In this document: positions 1 through 7,641 of the stretch, in pieces
Position numbering within the stretch: the stretch's first letter is position 1
Layout: each line of letters begins with the position of its first letter
Source: Deltaproteobacteria bacterium
Lineage (GTDB): Bacteria; Desulfobacterota; Syntrophia; Syntrophales; UBA2210
Reading direction: 5' to 3'
Length of the DNA: 14,345 nucleotides
Assembly (NCBI GenBank): GCA_016935935.1
Contig: JAFGPZ010000183.1
Location: forward strand, 1 to 14,345
Program-made: the position numbers and the translations under genes
Notes under the pieces: generated by a model
The model's input: the letters and a program-made list of their open reading frames with translations, nothing else
Databases searched by the model: none
Told to the model about the DNA's origin: nothing

Positions 1-3
1 AGC

Positions 4-65
4 GAGAAATCTTAATGCTTAATGAATTTAATATGTTAAGATTCCTCACATTCGTTCGGAATGAC
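4..65. repeat. REP-like inverted repeat patch
   Basis: Positions 4-15 and 36-47 form an inverted repeat (11 of 12 bases complementary) around a 20-nt loop. The right half continues to 65 as a unit whose minus-strand reading begins GTCATTCCGAAC and contains ATTCC/GGAAT arms. The left arm ends in GCGAGAAATC, which looks like the end of a second, oppositely oriented copy cut off by the window edge. Sequences of this kind are scattered between genes in many Desulfobacterota and related genomes (from general knowledge, not searched). The patch lies past the end of the cobalamin operon. Confidence 0.5.
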
Positions 66-101
66 ATTTCACCCTATTACGACACAGTCTCTGCGCGGGA
101 G

Positions 102-142
102 TGACGGTTAAGTGGTATGTCGAGCTTTTTACGAAACCGTCA
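102..142 (-). repeat. inverted repeat at the operon 3' end, overlapping the btuF stop
   Basis: Positions 102-109 (tgacggtt) and 135-142 (aaccgtca) are perfect 8-bp inverted arms with 25 nt between them. The TGA stop codon of btuF (142-140) is the first triplet of the minus-strand arm. The stretch between the arms resembles a common 'GACGGTTTCGTAAAAAG' intergenic repeat. There is no run of T after the second arm, so it is not a classical intrinsic terminator. It could protect or define the 3' end of the mRNA. Confidence 0.4.
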
Positions 143-1045
143 ATTATCAGTTCCCTGATGTATTAGTCTAAACAGTTCTTCCAACCCATCCACAATTCTG
201 GTCGAAAAATGGTCCGTCAAGTCACTATCTATTACATGAATCCTGTCGCTATTCACCGCGGGAATGTCTTTCCACACGTTCCATTTATTCTTCTCCTGAT
301 CAAATTTTCCTCCACGCTTCATGGATGATATGATGATGACATCGGGTCTTTTCATGATGACCTTTTCGATTGAGGTGCGGGGGTATTCAATTTCGACATC
401 TCCAAAAATATTTATTCCACCTGCAAGGGTTATCAATCTGCTATGAATCGTATTTCTTCCGACAGAAACTATGGGATCGATACCTATCTGGAAAAAGACT
501 CGCGGCTTTTTCAAATTCCTTGTCAGTAAACGAACTCTGTCAACCCTTTGCCGAAGATTATCAACGAGAATTGTGGCCTCATCTGCCCTTCCCGTGATTC
601 TTCCTATATTCATTATAGTTTTGAATATGTCTTCAAATCCTTCAGGTGAGATTACATAGACAGGAATACCCACTTCTGCCAGCTTAAGTATGCTTTTCTT
701 CCTATTCCCGTTCGCCGTCGCAATTACGAGTTCGGGACTCAAGGCAACAATCTTCTCAAGGGAAATATTGACAAAACTTCCAATCCTTGCCTTTTCCCGG
801 GCGGCTTCGGGATAATTGCTGAAGACGGTGACACCAACGATCTCTTTCTCCAGACCAAGGGCGAAAAGCGTTTCAGTTATGTTGGGTGCCAGCGATACAA
901 TCCTTTTTGGATTTTCCCCTATGTCAACATTTCGTCCTATTTCGTCTATGTACATGGCGGCATAGCTCACTGCAGGCAAGAAAAAAAATGCCAGCAAAAC
1001 AACCGACAATGCCGTCATTTTCCTTATCAGGTTCTCTATGCCCAT
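140..1045 (-). CDS. btuF: periplasmic corrinoid-binding protein, BtuF-like
   Basis: A 301-residue ABC-transporter substrate-binding protein of the BtuF/FepB-type helical-backbone family. It would capture cobalamin or cobinamide in the periplasm and deliver it to BtuCD. Residues 1-29 look like a signal peptide: a basic start (LIRK), a hydrophobic core and a VSYA/A cleavage site. The mature N-terminus has the family block RIVSLAPNITETLFALGL (48-65), and later blocks such as SPELVIA and RPDVIIIS fit a two-lobe fold. The ATG overlaps the cobC stop by 10 nt, with AAGGAT upstream, so the two are probably translationally coupled. It is the last gene of the operon, far from its membrane partners btuC and btuD. 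Iron-siderophore binding proteins share the fold. The cobalamin assignment comes mainly from context. Confidence 0.85.
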   Translation of the reverse strand: MGIENLIRKMTALSVVLLAFFFLPAVSYAAMYIDEIGRNVDIGENPKRIVSLAPNITETLFALGLEKEIVGVTVFSNYPEAAREKARIGSFVNISLEKIVALSPELVIATANGNRKKSILKLAEVGIPVYVISPEGFEDIFKTIMNIGRITGRADEATILVDNLRQRVDRVRLLTRNLKKPRVFFQIGIDPIVSVGRNTIHSRLITLAGGINIFGDVEIEYPRTSIEKVIMKRPDVIIISSMKRGGKFDQEKNKWNVWKDIPAVNSDRIHVIDSDLTDHFSTRIVDGLEELFRLIHQGTDN

Positions 1046-1665
1046 GACTGGCGATCCTTATTTATACCGCCGTTCATCAGCTTGACGACGGCGAGATCCT
1101 GGAAATAATCTATAATATTAATACACCCATAATCCTGTTCCATGGAGTATATGTCTTTCAGTGAAAGATTCATCGCGTCGGCAAGTATGACACGATTGAC
1201 CCCTCCGTGCGCAACAAGTGTTATCGCCTGGCCATGATGGCGCGTTACAATCTGTCTTAACGCTGGGACAACTCTTTCTCTTAAATCTGATACATTCTCC
1301 CCTTCCGGAGGCGCATAATTGATAGACGCCTTATTCCACAGCTTCAGTTCATCTGGAAATTGCTCCGATATTTCGGTAAATGTCAGTCCTTCCCAGAGAC
1401 CGAAATTCATTTCCCTGAAATTAATATCCACTATTGGAACAAGGTTATGGTCACGCCCAATTATTTCAGCACCCTTTCTGGACCGAATCAAATCACTGCA
1501 ATAGACAACATTCACCGGTTCGTGCCGAAGTCTTTCGCCTACTCCTTCCATCTGCCTGACACCCAGATCACTTAGCTCCACATCATTATGGCCGTTGTAT
1601 GCTCCGATCAGGGAATTTATCACCTGACCATGCCTGATAAGATATATCCGTGTATATGAATTCAA
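1036..1665 (-). CDS. cobC: alpha-ribazole phosphatase, histidine phosphatase family
   Basis: A 209-residue histidine (phosphoglycerate-mutase type) phosphatase. Visible residues are the phospho-acceptor RHG at 11-13, Arg62 in the SDLIRSR block, Glu85 in REMNFGLWEG and the second catalytic His153 in LVAHGG. In cobalamin clusters this enzyme removes the 5'-phosphate of alpha-ribazole phosphate or of adenosylcobalamin phosphate, the last step of nucleotide-loop assembly. The start is TTG at 1665. An in-frame TGA lies just upstream, the purine-rich GAGTGAG sits about 5 nt before the TTG, and the next in-frame Met would remove the RHG motif. A gap of 95 nt separates it from cobS, the longest gap among the distal cob genes. 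The family is broad, so the specific substrate is inferred from the neighbours. Confidence 0.82.
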   Translation of the reverse strand: MNSYTRIYLIRHGQVINSLIGAYNGHNDVELSDLGVRQMEGVGERLRHEPVNVVYCSDLIRSRKGAEIIGRDHNLVPIVDINFREMNFGLWEGLTFTEISEQFPDELKLWNKASINYAPPEGENVSDLRERVVPALRQIVTRHHGQAITLVAHGGVNRVILADAMNLSLKDIYSMEQDYGCINIIDYFQDLAVVKLMNGGINKDRQSWA

Positions 1666-1760
1666 TATTTCTCACTCTTTCAATTAAATTTAACTGCTAT
1701 CCCGCAATAGCCTTTTTAAAACGTAAATACCTTTTCAATGCTTCCGTACCCATTTCCAAT

Positions 1761-2501
1761 TTATGTGAAAAGCCCGCAAATCAGCAGGAGACACATAACC
1801 TCATTGAGTTCGCAGGATGCACCCATGATATCTCCCGTTACCCCTCCGATGCGCCTCTTAAAATAGAAACCGAAGAGAAATGTGAAGAACGCCGCTACAA
1901 GCACAATCATCACTCCCTTCAGAAAGAATAAGGCAATAACGATCAGCGCAGTCAATATCGTCGAAATGATGTATTCTGTTTTCCCCGCATATCGAATAAA
2001 GTCCTGCGCCGTTCCCTGACCAGACCTTGCGTAGTTAAAGAAGGATGCCAGTTGAACAGTAGACCATCTCCCTAAAACGGGCACGACGATCAGGGTCCTG
2101 TTCTTTATGCCTTCAGGCACACCCACGAGGGCAAAAACCTTTAACAACAACAAAAGTGCCAGGCCGGTTACTGCGAATGAACCGATTCGGCTGTCCTTCA
2201 TGATGGCTAGAATCCTTTCCCTGTCTTTACCGCCAGCCAAACCGTCAACGGTATCGGCAAAGCCATCCAGGTGCAGTGCGCCTGCCACAACTGCCAGTGT
2301 CACGATTGCCAGCACGTCTGCCAGAGAATGGGGAAGAACAAGAATCAATAGTGACCTGACGCCTGCCAGTATCAAACCAATCAAGAGACCGACGAGCGGG
2401 AACCAGGCCATAGAGTGGCCCAGTTGATTTCCCGTCATCTCATGATTCTTAGAAACCCTTATGATGGTAAGAAACTGCAGCGCAGTCACAAATCCCTTCA
2501 T
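1761..2501 (-). CDS. cobS: adenosylcobinamide-GDP ribazoletransferase (cobalamin synthase)
   Basis: A 246-residue polytopic inner-membrane protein that joins adenosylcobinamide-GDP to alpha-ribazole (phosphate), giving adenosylcobalamin (phosphate). The family signature [15 protein letters not shown] lies at 77-91, an acidic metal-binding motif, followed by the conserved [10 protein letters not shown] (101-110). Several hydrophobic segments follow (about 36-70, 111-130, 172-205 and the C-terminus), and the length is normal for CobS. Its ATG overlaps the cobT stop in an ATGA (2498-2501), so translation is probably coupled to cobT, whose product provides its nucleotide substrate. Confidence 0.95.
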   Translation of the reverse strand: MKGFVTALQFLTIIRVSKNHEMTGNQLGHSMAWFPLVGLLIGLILAGVRSLLILVLPHSLADVLAIVTLAVVAGALHLDGFADTVDGLAGGKDRERILAIMKDSRIGSFAVTGLALLLLLKVFALVGVPEGIKNRTLIVVPVLGRWSTVQLASFFNYARSGQGTAQDFIRYAGKTEYIISTILTALIVIALFFLKGVMIVLVAAFFTFLFGFYFKRRIGGVTGDIMGASCELNEVMCLLLICGLFT

Positions 2502-3559
2502 TGCTCGATATTCCTGTTTACCCCTGCCGATTCAAAGGTTGCCATTTCATTCATAACTTTCACTGCGGCCTCTATGAGGGACATCGCCACGGCAGCACCG
2601 GTTCCTTCTCCCAGTCTCAGATCCAGATCCATGATTGGTTCCCTTCCCAGATGTTGGAGCATCTTCCTGTGCCCCACCTCTGCGGAAAGGTGGGAGTAAA
2701 AGAGATAGTCATTTATAGTCGGATTCAATGCAACGGCAACCAGTGCTCCAGCAGTTGAAATAAAACCATCGACGATCACGGGAATCCTGTGAGCGGCCCC
2801 TCCGATGATGAGACCGGCTATACCGCCAATCTCATATCCCCCTACCTTGGCAAGGACATCGACGGGATCTGCCGAATCGGGTCGGTTGACGTCTATGGCC
2901 CTTTCTATACTATCGATTTTATTTCTGAGTGTTTTATCATCTATACCCGTCCCCGTGCCTGTGATTTCCCCGGGAGCGATACCTGCCATGACAGACAATA
3001 TGGCGCTCGACGGGGTTGTATTACCAATTCCCATTTCTCCAGTGCCGATTATATCGACACCCTTTTCCGCAAGGTCTGCAACCAGATCTATGCCCGCTTT
3101 GATGGATTGCAGGGCCTCTGAATATGACATGGCTGGACCCTCGGTAAAGTTGCGCGTTCCATAACCCACCTTTCTGCTGTGAAATCCCTCGTGCGGTTCA
3201 AAATCATGATCGACGCCAATGTCGACAACCATTACATCCGCACCGACATGCCGGGCAAGAACATTGACAGCGGCCCCGCCTGCAAGCATGTTCAAAACCA
3301 TCTGGACGGTCACTTCTTTCGGATAGGCGCTCACACCTGCTTCAACAACTCCATGATCTCCGGCAAAGGTAACGATCATTTTTCTCTTTATTGACGGGGT
3401 CAAATCTTCTCGAATGGCGGCATATTGACGGGCGATTTTTTCAAGCCTGCCCAAACTTCCGACCGGTTTGGTAAGGTTGTCCAGCCTGTCCTGCGCGCGC
3501 TTCATGTAATCCTCACTGAGTGGCTGTATACTTTGTATAATTCTTTGTAAATCTTTCAC
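2498..3559 (-). CDS. cobT: nicotinate-nucleotide--dimethylbenzimidazole phosphoribosyltransferase
   Basis: A 353-residue CobT. It transfers phosphoribose from nicotinate mononucleotide to the lower-ligand base, giving alpha-ribazole phosphate. Diagnostic blocks are [12 protein letters not shown] near residue 30, [32 protein letters not shown], and [10 protein letters not shown] near the C-terminus. In the last block Glu318 is the expected catalytic base. Length is typical. The start is GTG at 3559, placed 9 nt after the cobU stop, with AGGAG 5 to 6 nt upstream. No gene for making 5,6-dimethylbenzimidazole (bluB or the anaerobic bza set) lies in the window, so the natural base cannot be read here. 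Phenolic lower ligands through ArsAB seem unlikely from a lone CobT. Confidence 0.95.
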   Translation of the reverse strand: MKDLQRIIQSIQPLSEDYMKRAQDRLDNLTKPVGSLGRLEKIARQYAAIREDLTPSIKRKMIVTFAGDHGVVEAGVSAYPKEVTVQMVLNMLAGGAAVNVLARHVGADVMVVDIGVDHDFEPHEGFHSRKVGYGTRNFTEGPAMSYSEALQSIKAGIDLVADLAEKGVDIIGTGEMGIGNTTPSSAILSVMAGIAPGEITGTGTGIDDKTLRNKIDSIERAIDVNRPDSADPVDVLAKVGGYEIGGIAGLIIGGAAHRIPVIVDGFISTAGALVAVALNPTINDYLFYSHLSAEVGHRKMLQHLGREPIMDLDLRLGEGTGAAVAMSLIEAAVKVMNEMATFESAGVNRNIEQ

Positions 3560-3568
3560 CCTATGCTC

Positions 3569-4084
3569 CTATTTTATTTTGAGGGGAATACCGGAACAAA
3601 GCAGGTACACTTCGTCCGCCCTCCTCGCTATCCTCTGATTGAGGAAACCAAGCTGGTCTCGGTATTGCCGTGCCAATTTATTTTCAGGGACTATCCCCAT
3701 TCCAACCTCATTAGAAACGATCAGGACTGTTCCTTTAAATTCATCTATACTCGAAAAGAAATCATCCACAATTTTTGATATCTTCCCATCCTGATTCGGA
3801 TATTCAAGAAGAAGGTTGGACATCCAGACCGTAAAACAATCCACAAGTACCGTATCATATGAGCTCGCCGCTGACATCAGCGACTTTCCAAGATGGATCG
3901 GCTCCTCAAGAGTATCCCACCGGTTTCCCCTCTGTTCCTGGTGTTTTTCAATCCTCTGGCGCATCTCATCATCAAGGGCTTGCGCAGTGGCCAGGAACAG
4001 CCTCCTGCCTTCCAGTTTCTCCGCCAGATCCTGGGCAAAATTGCTCTTGCCACCCCTGGCCCCGCCTGTTACAAAGATGATCAT
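3569..4084 (-). CDS. cobU: adenosylcobinamide kinase / adenosylcobinamide-phosphate guanylyltransferase
   Basis: A 171-residue bifunctional CobU. It phosphorylates adenosylcobinamide and then transfers GMP to give adenosylcobinamide-GDP. Visible are the P-loop GGARGGKS (7-14), the block KHQEQRGNRWDTLEEP in which His48 is the expected guanylylated residue, VDCFTVWMSNLL, and the conserved VSNEVGMGIVP followed by LARQYRD. Length and motif order match the family. The ATG at 4084 follows AAGGGGT and lies 19 nt past the cobD stop. It is followed closely by cobT. Confidence 0.95.
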   Translation of the reverse strand: MIIFVTGGARGGKSNFAQDLAEKLEGRRLFLATAQALDDEMRQRIEKHQEQRGNRWDTLEEPIHLGKSLMSAASSYDTVLVDCFTVWMSNLLLEYPNQDGKISKIVDDFFSSIDEFKGTVLIVSNEVGMGIVPENKLARQYRDQLGFLNQRIARRADEVYLLCSGIPLKIK

Positions 4085-4103
4085 CTCATACCCCTTTTTG
4101 ATG

Positions 4104-5180
4104 TTATCTCATATTATGCCGAAGACTTTCGACCAGCACCCGGTTTTGCTCATGAGTCTTCACGGCAACGCGAAAATACAGATCTCCCATATCCTGAAAA
4201 TTGCTGCAATCTCGGATCACTATTCCTTCGGGAATCAATCGTTTCCTCAGTTCTGGGGCATTCAGTCCCATTTGGCCATCTATTGATACCAGGAGGTAGT
4301 TTGCACTGCTTTTAAACACACGAAGACCGGGAATTAGGTTGAGGGCATCTTTTAAATATTCCCTCTCGATCATTATATATTTTCTTGTTTCCCTTATGTA
4401 ATCTGTGTCGAACAGGGTCTTGACAGCCGCTCCCTGCAGAAGCGAGTTCACCGTCCAGGGAAGTCTATGCTCCTCGATTTTTGCAATTACAGACGGGGAA
4501 GCCATTATATAGCCAAGTCTCAGTCCCGGAATGGCAAAAAATTTCGTCATCGATCTCAAAATTATCACATGAGAAGACCTGTGAATCTCTCTCTTGAACG
4601 ACTCCTCCTCTACGAAATCTATAAAAGCTTCATCAACAACCAGCAATGCCCCTGTTTCTCCGGCGCTTTGTGCGACGCGACGAAGTTCCTCTCGCGGGGT
4701 AAGGACACCTGTCGGATTTGCCGGATTGCAGAAATAAATTATATCAAAATCATCGGCCACACATTTGCACAGGTCATCAATGTCTACGGAGAAACTATTT
4801 TTTTCATCGGCCCGAAAATATGACACGTCAGTTCCCATCACGGCAAGGGCTCGTTCATATTCGCTGAAAGCGGGACTGACAATGAGGGCCCTTCTCGGCC
4901 TGAATATCATGGGTATCCAGTAGATAAACTCGGTTGAGCCATTTCCCGCAAGGATGCACTCATGGCCGATATCGTGATATTCCGACAATCCTTCAACGAG
5001 ATCGAAGGAATCACAATCGGGATAGTGTAAGACGGAATCGAAATCCTCTATAATGGCTTCACGCAGACCGGGTGGACATCCCAGGGGATTGATACTGGCG
5101 CTGAAATCGATAATCTTTTCCTTGCTGATTCCATATATTCTGGAAATGTTCTTCACGTTCCCGCCGTGATTCTCTTTCAT
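4104..5180 (-). CDS. cobD: L-threonine-O-3-phosphate decarboxylase, PLP enzyme
   Basis: A fold-type I aminotransferase-like enzyme of the CobD/HisC group. It decarboxylates L-threonine phosphate to (R)-1-amino-2-propanol phosphate, the arm used by CbiB. I place the start at 5180, giving 358 residues: the ATG then overlaps the cbiB stop in an ATGA, and the protein begins MKENHGGN, the usual CobD opening. A longer frame starting at 5252 would overlap cbiB by 76 nt and is less likely. Motifs are NPLGCPPG, the PLP-site NPANPTG (Asn153), DEAFIDF (Asp183), and SMTKFFAIPGLRLGY with Schiff-base Lys213. Histidinol-phosphate aminotransferase is the close alternative, but the operon and HGGN start favour CobD. 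No threonine kinase (PduX) gene is visible to supply its substrate. Confidence 0.9.
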   Translation of the reverse strand: MKENHGGNVKNISRIYGISKEKIIDFSASINPLGCPPGLREAIIEDFDSVLHYPDCDSFDLVEGLSEYHDIGHECILAGNGSTEFIYWIPMIFRPRRALIVSPAFSEYERALAVMGTDVSYFRADEKNSFSVDIDDLCKCVADDFDIIYFCNPANPTGVLTPREELRRVAQSAGETGALLVVDEAFIDFVEEESFKREIHRSSHVIILRSMTKFFAIPGLRLGYIMASPSVIAKIEEHRLPWTVNSLLQGAAVKTLFDTDYIRETRKYIMIEREYLKDALNLIPGLRVFKSSANYLLVSIDGQMGLNAPELRKRLIPEGIVIRDCSNFQDMGDLYFRVAVKTHEQNRVLVESLRHNMR

Positions 5181-6124
5181 CTTGCCACCATCCATAGAAT
5201 ACATGTGCTGACAAGGCACATCAGGAGCGATGACAGGAACATGATTCTCCATACTTTTTCCACATCTATAACCTCGCCCGGTTTGATACTGTCACCGATT
5301 GTGGGTTTTCTGACTATCTCTCCCCAATAGGTGTTTTCACCGCCAATCTGTATCGAAAGGGAACCGGCCACCGCGGCTTCCGGTATGCCGCTGTTGGGGC
5401 TCGTGTGATTCCTGCCATCTCTCCGCATTATCTTCCAGGAATTCCTCCAGTCTAGTCTCAGGATGAAAGAGGCAGCTACTATTATGATCCCTGTCAGCCT
5501 CGCCGGTATCCAGTTTAATATGTCGTCCATTCTGGCGGAAAACCAGCCCATATCCCGGTAGCGATCATTTTTATATCCAACCATTGAGTCCAGTGTATTG
5601 ACCGCCTTATAGGTCATGGCAAGGGGGACGCCGCCGATGGTCAGGTAAAACATGGGGGCGATAATACCATCTGAGAGGTTTTCTGACACCGTTTCGATAA
5701 CGGCTCGAAGGATCGCATCTTCATCGAGATTTACCGTATCTCTCCCTACAATCATGGAGAGTTTTTCCCTTGCTTTCACAATATTTCCACTGTTCAATGC
5801 CGCTATCACAACCCTGCTCTCATCAAATAGAGATCGTGTGGCCAGAGTAAAAGAGGCAAGCAGAACGGTTACAACCGCACCAAATAGAAAATTTATAAAG
5901 AAAGACGCCTCGGCTATACCCCAGGTAACAAAAAAAGTGGCAGGAACGACTGAAAACCACAGTATCACTCCACCCACCTTTTCATCAAAGTGAGAACTAC
6001 GACGAAGCCTGTCCTCCAGAAATCGAGTGAATCTCCCAATGATAACCACCGGATGCGGGAACCACCGAGGATCACCAATTATTATATCGGTTATATATGC
6101 TCCCAGTAATGTTACCGGTGTCAT
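5177..6124 (-). CDS. cbiB: adenosylcobinamide-phosphate synthase
   Basis: A 315-residue membrane protein of the CbiB/CobD(P. denitrificans) family. It attaches aminopropanol phosphate to adenosylcobyric acid in an ATP-dependent amide-forming step. The N-terminal block GDPRWFPHPVVIIG (17-30) is diagnostic. Later come SENLSDGIIAPMFY and AVNTLDSMVGYKNDRY, also conserved in the family, and PNSGIPEAAVAGSL near the C-terminus. Hydrophobic segments at about 54-95, around 155-170, 210-222 and the last 20 residues fit an inner-membrane protein. The start ATG has AGGAT upstream. It lies 46 nt after the PP-loop ATPase gene and overlaps cobD by 4 nt. Confidence 0.95.
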   Translation of the reverse strand: MTPVTLLGAYITDIIIGDPRWFPHPVVIIGRFTRFLEDRLRRSSHFDEKVGGVILWFSVVPATFFVTWGIAEASFFINFLFGAVVTVLLASFTLATRSLFDESRVVIAALNSGNIVKAREKLSMIVGRDTVNLDEDAILRAVIETVSENLSDGIIAPMFYLTIGGVPLAMTYKAVNTLDSMVGYKNDRYRDMGWFSARMDDILNWIPARLTGIIIVAASFILRLDWRNSWKIMRRDGRNHTSPNSGIPEAAVAGSLSIQIGGENTYWGEIVRKPTIGDSIKPGEVIDVEKVWRIMFLSSLLMCLVSTCILWMVAR

Positions 6125-6170
6125 GACAGATCCTGAATACTAAGTTTTTCCTGTGGAACAAACCCTTTTC

Positions 6171-6863
6171 CTAGAAGGCTTTCCCTTCCGCCAATGTACA
6201 TTCCACAATATCGAGAAAGCAGTGCTGATTGTGGGTCACTATTTCAGATTTCACAATGCGCATCCTTTTCTTGAACAGGGGACCCGACAGGACAAGTGTA
6301 TGATATTCCCCCTTTTCGCCGGAACTATCCACCCCCTCGACTCTTGAAATGTCCCTTACAAAATCGCGATCAATACTGCGCCCCAGCCATTCAGGACCCA
6401 ATAGTTCTTCTTTTGTTGCAACAACAATGGCTTCAAACCCTTTTGCTATAAATTCCTCCAGAAGGATTCTTCTTCTGGTCTCTCCCCAGAGTGGTAAGAC
6501 GGCCTCCAATCCCGACTCTTCGCAAATCGATTCCTCCCATTCCCTGTGCTCTTCCAGATCTATGTCTCCAAATATTCCGGCTTCAATCCCACTGCCTTTC
6601 AGAGTAGACAGTGCCTTCTTGAATTCCGCCTCGTATGTCTCCCAGGAACAGCGGCGTTGAACGACGGGTACGCCCATCGCCTTCCCCTGTAATTTAACGA
6701 TATCTGTCCTGATGCCATGTGACCGTGAAAACCGGTCATCTTCGTCAACCATGTTCAGGAGGCATGTTATTCGATAATCGCCCATTACCCGGGAGCAGGC
6801 AAGCGCCGCATCCTTTCCACCGCTCCAGGAAACAAAGGCATCGGGTTTCGGGTTTTGTCCCAT
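6171..6863 (-). CDS. PP-loop ATPase, diphthine-ammonia ligase (Dph6/MJ0570) family
   Basis: A 230-residue adenine-nucleotide alpha-hydrolase protein of the Dph6 family. It has the pyrophosphatase loop SGGKD at 14-18, the family blocks GDIDLEEHREWEE (99-111) and LPLWGETR (123-130), and the C-terminal GEYHTLVLSGPLF (185-197). Eukaryotic Dph6 adenylates a carboxylate on diphthine and makes an amide with ammonia; bacteria have no diphthamide, so the bacterial role is unsettled. ATG at 6863 is chosen because GAGGAGG lies 9 nt upstream; an earlier TTG at 6881 would put that ribosome site inside the gene. It sits between btuR and cbiB, so a corrinoid-related reaction is plausible, but this is inference. 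Confidence 0.8.
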   Translation of the reverse strand: MGQNPKPDAFVSWSGGKDAALACSRVMGDYRITCLLNMVDEDDRFSRSHGIRTDIVKLQGKAMGVPVVQRRCSWETYEAEFKKALSTLKGSGIEAGIFGDIDLEEHREWEESICEESGLEAVLPLWGETRRRILLEEFIAKGFEAIVVATKEELLGPEWLGRSIDRDFVRDISRVEGVDSSGEKGEYHTLVLSGPLFKKRMRIVKSEIVTHNQHCFLDIVECTLAEGKAF

Positions 6864-6953
6864 GGAGTTACGCCTCCTCAAATCTTACAGTAAAAATACG
6901 CCTCATTCATTTATGCTCAGTAAATACGAACAGGTCTTCTGTTTCTCTTCCAC

Positions 6954-7469
6954 TCACTTTTCTATCCCCTCGCGTGCCTGAACGCCCTTCTCATAGTAAT
7001 GTTTGACCTCCTTCATCTCCGTCACCAGATCTGCCTCCTCAATAATACGCGGATCTGCCTTTCTGCCGGTGATAACCAGTTCCACATTTTCCGGCTTTGC
7101 CTTGATAAAATCAAGGAGATCATCGACGGAAAAGAGGTTGTAATAGGTTGCAATATTGGCTTCATCGAGAATGATCACCTGATATTCCCCCGAACTCATG
7201 ATCTCCCTGACCTCTCTCAGACCATTTTGTGCAGCCTCAATGTCTTCCTTCTCTGGATCCTTATAGATGAAGCAATCCCGGCCATATTGTTTTATTGTAA
7301 CTGACCCGGACAGTTTTTCCATGGCCGCAAGTTCACTGTAATCCATACCTTTGACAAACTGTGCAATATAGACTCGTAGTCCTGCACCTGACGCGCGTAA
7401 AGCCAGCCCAAGAGCCGCCGTAGTCTTTCCCTTCCCGTCCCCCGTATAGACCTGCACATATCCTTTCAT
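6954..7469 (-). CDS. btuR: cob(I)alamin adenosyltransferase, CobA/BtuR/CobO family
   Basis: A 171-residue ATP:corrinoid adenosyltransferase. It transfers the 5'-deoxyadenosyl group from ATP to the reduced cobalt of the corrinoid. It has the P-loop GDGKGKTTAALG (10-21), the block VIILDEANIATYYNL, ELVITGRKADPRIIEEADLV, and the typical C-terminus KHYYEKGVQAREGIEK. The length is usual for the bacterial form. The start ATG is preceded by CGGAGGG at good spacing. A gap of about 170 nt with a strong hairpin separates it from btuB, and 90 nt separates it from the next gene. Confidence 0.95.
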   Translation of the reverse strand: MKGYVQVYTGDGKGKTTAALGLALRASGAGLRVYIAQFVKGMDYSELAAMEKLSGSVTIKQYGRDCFIYKDPEKEDIEAAQNGLREVREIMSSGEYQVIILDEANIATYYNLFSVDDLLDFIKAKPENVELVITGRKADPRIIEEADLVTEMKEVKHYYEKGVQAREGIEK

Positions 7470-7512
7470 TATTCCCTCCGATAATTTTTTGCCTTATTGC
7501 TCTTTCGAGCGT

Positions 7513-7569
7513 AAAAAACCATTTTCCCAATCGAAGTCCCCCGCGGTAAGGCACGGAGAACTTCGATTG
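7513..7569 (-). terminator. 16-bp hairpin with downstream T run between btuB and btuR
   Basis: On the minus strand, arms 7569-7554 and 7543-7528 pair over 16 positions (14 Watson-Crick, 2 G-U) around a 10-nt loop. The flanks can extend the helix: CCTTTCC before it and GGAAA after it pair past a small bulge. A run of six T follows at 7518-7513, offset about 9 nt from the main stem. This could be a partial terminator or attenuator, or a stem guarding the btuB mRNA end. A second small hairpin, GCTC-GAAA-GAGC, lies at 7510-7499. The rest of 7470-7641 shows nothing else I can name. Confidence 0.5.
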
Positions 7570-7641
7570 TTATGGAAAGGAGATCTTTAGTCTAACAGAT
7601 ATATCAATTGTTACTGCGTGCTGCAAGTTCGCTTTCCACTG

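Noticed and set aside
1696..1711. Small hairpin GCTAT/ATAGC followed by T on the plus strand, between cobS and cobC.
   Set aside because: The stem is only 5 bp and the T run faces the strand that carries no gene; on the coding strand it has no T run.
5181..5252. Longer cobD start adding 24 residues.
   Set aside because: It would overlap cbiB by 76 nt, and the family-typical HGGN start together with an ATGA junction supports 5180.
6928..6939. Twelve bases identical to part of the B12 box of the first riboswitch, in the gap after btuR.
   Set aside because: None of the other aptamer blocks (CCGCAAC, GCCACTG, GGGAAGGCG) is found upstream, so this is not a third riboswitch; chance or a remnant.
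7333..7554. A 73-codon minus-strand frame overlapping btuR and the hairpin region.
   Set aside because: It is out of frame with btuR, which has clear motifs and a strong ribosome site; the frame has no recognisable protein features.
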